Position numbers and translations under genes: made by a program. Below, one piece after another: positions 34,244 through 34,779 of a stretch of DNA of 34,779 nucleotides. Below the pieces are notes generated by a model that saw nothing but the letters and a program-made list of their open reading frames with translations, did not search any database and had not been told where the DNA came from. The DNA is from Peribacter sp964404805 (GTDB lineage Bacteria > Patescibacteriota > Gracilibacteria > Peribacterales > Peribacteraceae), in NCBI GenBank assembly GCA_964404805.1, contig CAYOLJ010000002.1, positions 1 through 34,779 of the forward strand. Reading direction: 5' to 3'. Each line of letters starts with the position of its first letter. The first letter of the stretch is position 1.

Positions 34244-34779
34244 TCAAGCAAGTTGCTGTGCAATGACTTTGGCAATCTGTCGAGCAGCGTCGGGATGGTG
34301 CAGGGCATGAATAGCTGTACCCATGGTGCGACGAGAGTCAGTTGCCTTGATGAGATGTTGAACACTTGAGACGAGTGATGTAGAGAGTCGGCTCTGTTCC
34401 AAGAGGATGCACCCCCCCGATCGCACTGCAACTTCGGCGTTTCTTCGTTGGTGATTATGTGCCACCCCCTCCAATGGAACGAGAATCGTAGGGAGGCCAA
34501 TGGCCGCCAGCTCAGCCAGAGTTCCCGCGCCAGCTCTACTTAGAGCAAGATCTGCTGCAGCCAGTAGATGCGGATACTCTTCGTCGGCAAATGCGCATTG
34601 CCAGTACCCCGGTGGATTCTGTGCCACGACACTCTTGCCATGCCCAGTGAGATGAATGATGTCGCAAAATTCCAGTAGTGCAGAGAGGTGTGTCGCAATG
34701 GCGCGATTGAGAGACAGAGCCCCCTGACTCCCTCCGAGCACGAGAAGTACGGGGTGCATGCGCGAGAGCCCCGTGATGG
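34244..34779 (-). CDS. murG: MurG, C-terminal part (5' end outside the window)
   Basis: The frame is open to the window edge, giving about 177 codons of the C-terminal half. MurG transfers GlcNAc from UDP-GlcNAc to lipid I at the inner membrane face. The second Rossmann domain is recognisable: VLLVLGGSQGALSLNRAI, the donor-binding segment LALSRAGAGTLAELAAIGLPTILVP and HNHQRRNAEVAVRSGG. The stop (TGA, 34244-34246) lies 35 bp before the cyclophilin lipoprotein start. Together with murB this indicates peptidoglycan synthesis. Confidence 0.93.
   Translation of the reverse strand, partial: ITGLSRMHPVLLVLGGSQGALSLNRAIATHLSALLEFCDIIHLTGHGKSVVAQNPPGYWQCAFADEEYPHLLAAADLALSRAGAGTLAELAAIGLPTILVPLEGVAHNHQRRNAEVAVRSGGCILLEQSRLSTSLVSSVQHLIKATDSRRTMGTAIHALHHPDAARQIAKVIAQQLA

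Noticed and set aside
1..34779. CRISPR array or transposase
   Set aside because: No regularly spaced direct repeats with unique spacers and no transposase or integrase motif were found.

Overview
The window reads as chromosomal DNA from a bacterium of the Candidate Phyla Radiation, most likely the Peregrinibacteria/Peribacteria side. This is inference, not a database match. It rests on moderate GC in the main genes, UGA acting as an ordinary stop (against the UGA=Gly Gracilibacteria/SR1 code), weak or absent Shine-Dalgarno sequences at most starts, and a mix of standard core genes with large unrecognised secreted proteins.

Region 1 (1-11711, all + strand): the 3' end of a polysaccharide flippase gene, a secreted fibronectin-like surface protein with an LSQTG sorting-type tail, a nested palindromic repeat, a membrane-anchored ComEC-like metallo-beta-lactamase-fold protein, and a two-domain sugar nucleotidyltransferase/beta-helix protein. 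A 368-bp gene-free stretch with DnaA-box-like sites and an AT-rich block then precedes dnaN and is a candidate oriC. After dnaN come mfd and a pair of unrecognised charged, coiled-coil proteins.

Region 2 (11760-20223, - strand): an AT-rich orphan membrane protein beside tRNA-Leu(UAG), a highly charged coiled-coil protein, aspS, nrdR, a TsaC/YrdC protein and dnaE. The dnaE stop and tsaC start share one base (TAATG). DnaE has a PHP domain that has lost several metal ligands. AspRS carries His31, typical of non-discriminating enzymes.

Region 3 (20285-29055, - strand): the most unusual part. Five tightly coupled genes (4-bp overlaps or a 5-bp gap) encode secreted or membrane-anchored, cysteine-containing proteins of 1029, 270, 265, 838 and 519 residues. 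None matches a family I recognise. The 838-residue protein has an HELVH zinc-peptidase motif set among cysteines. It shares a PRLLIE(S/T)L segment with the 1029-residue protein, and three members share a C-x4-C motif. I propose a disulfide-rich envelope or extracellular complex with a built-in metallopeptidase.

Region 4 (29056-34779): ssb on the + strand, encoding a tandem two-OB-fold SSB. Then on the - strand, in transcription order, come murG (partial), a cyclophilin-type lipoprotein, gltX, a small two-TM protein and murB. A 47-bp palindrome and a 4 x 9-bp degenerate tandem repeat lie between genes here.
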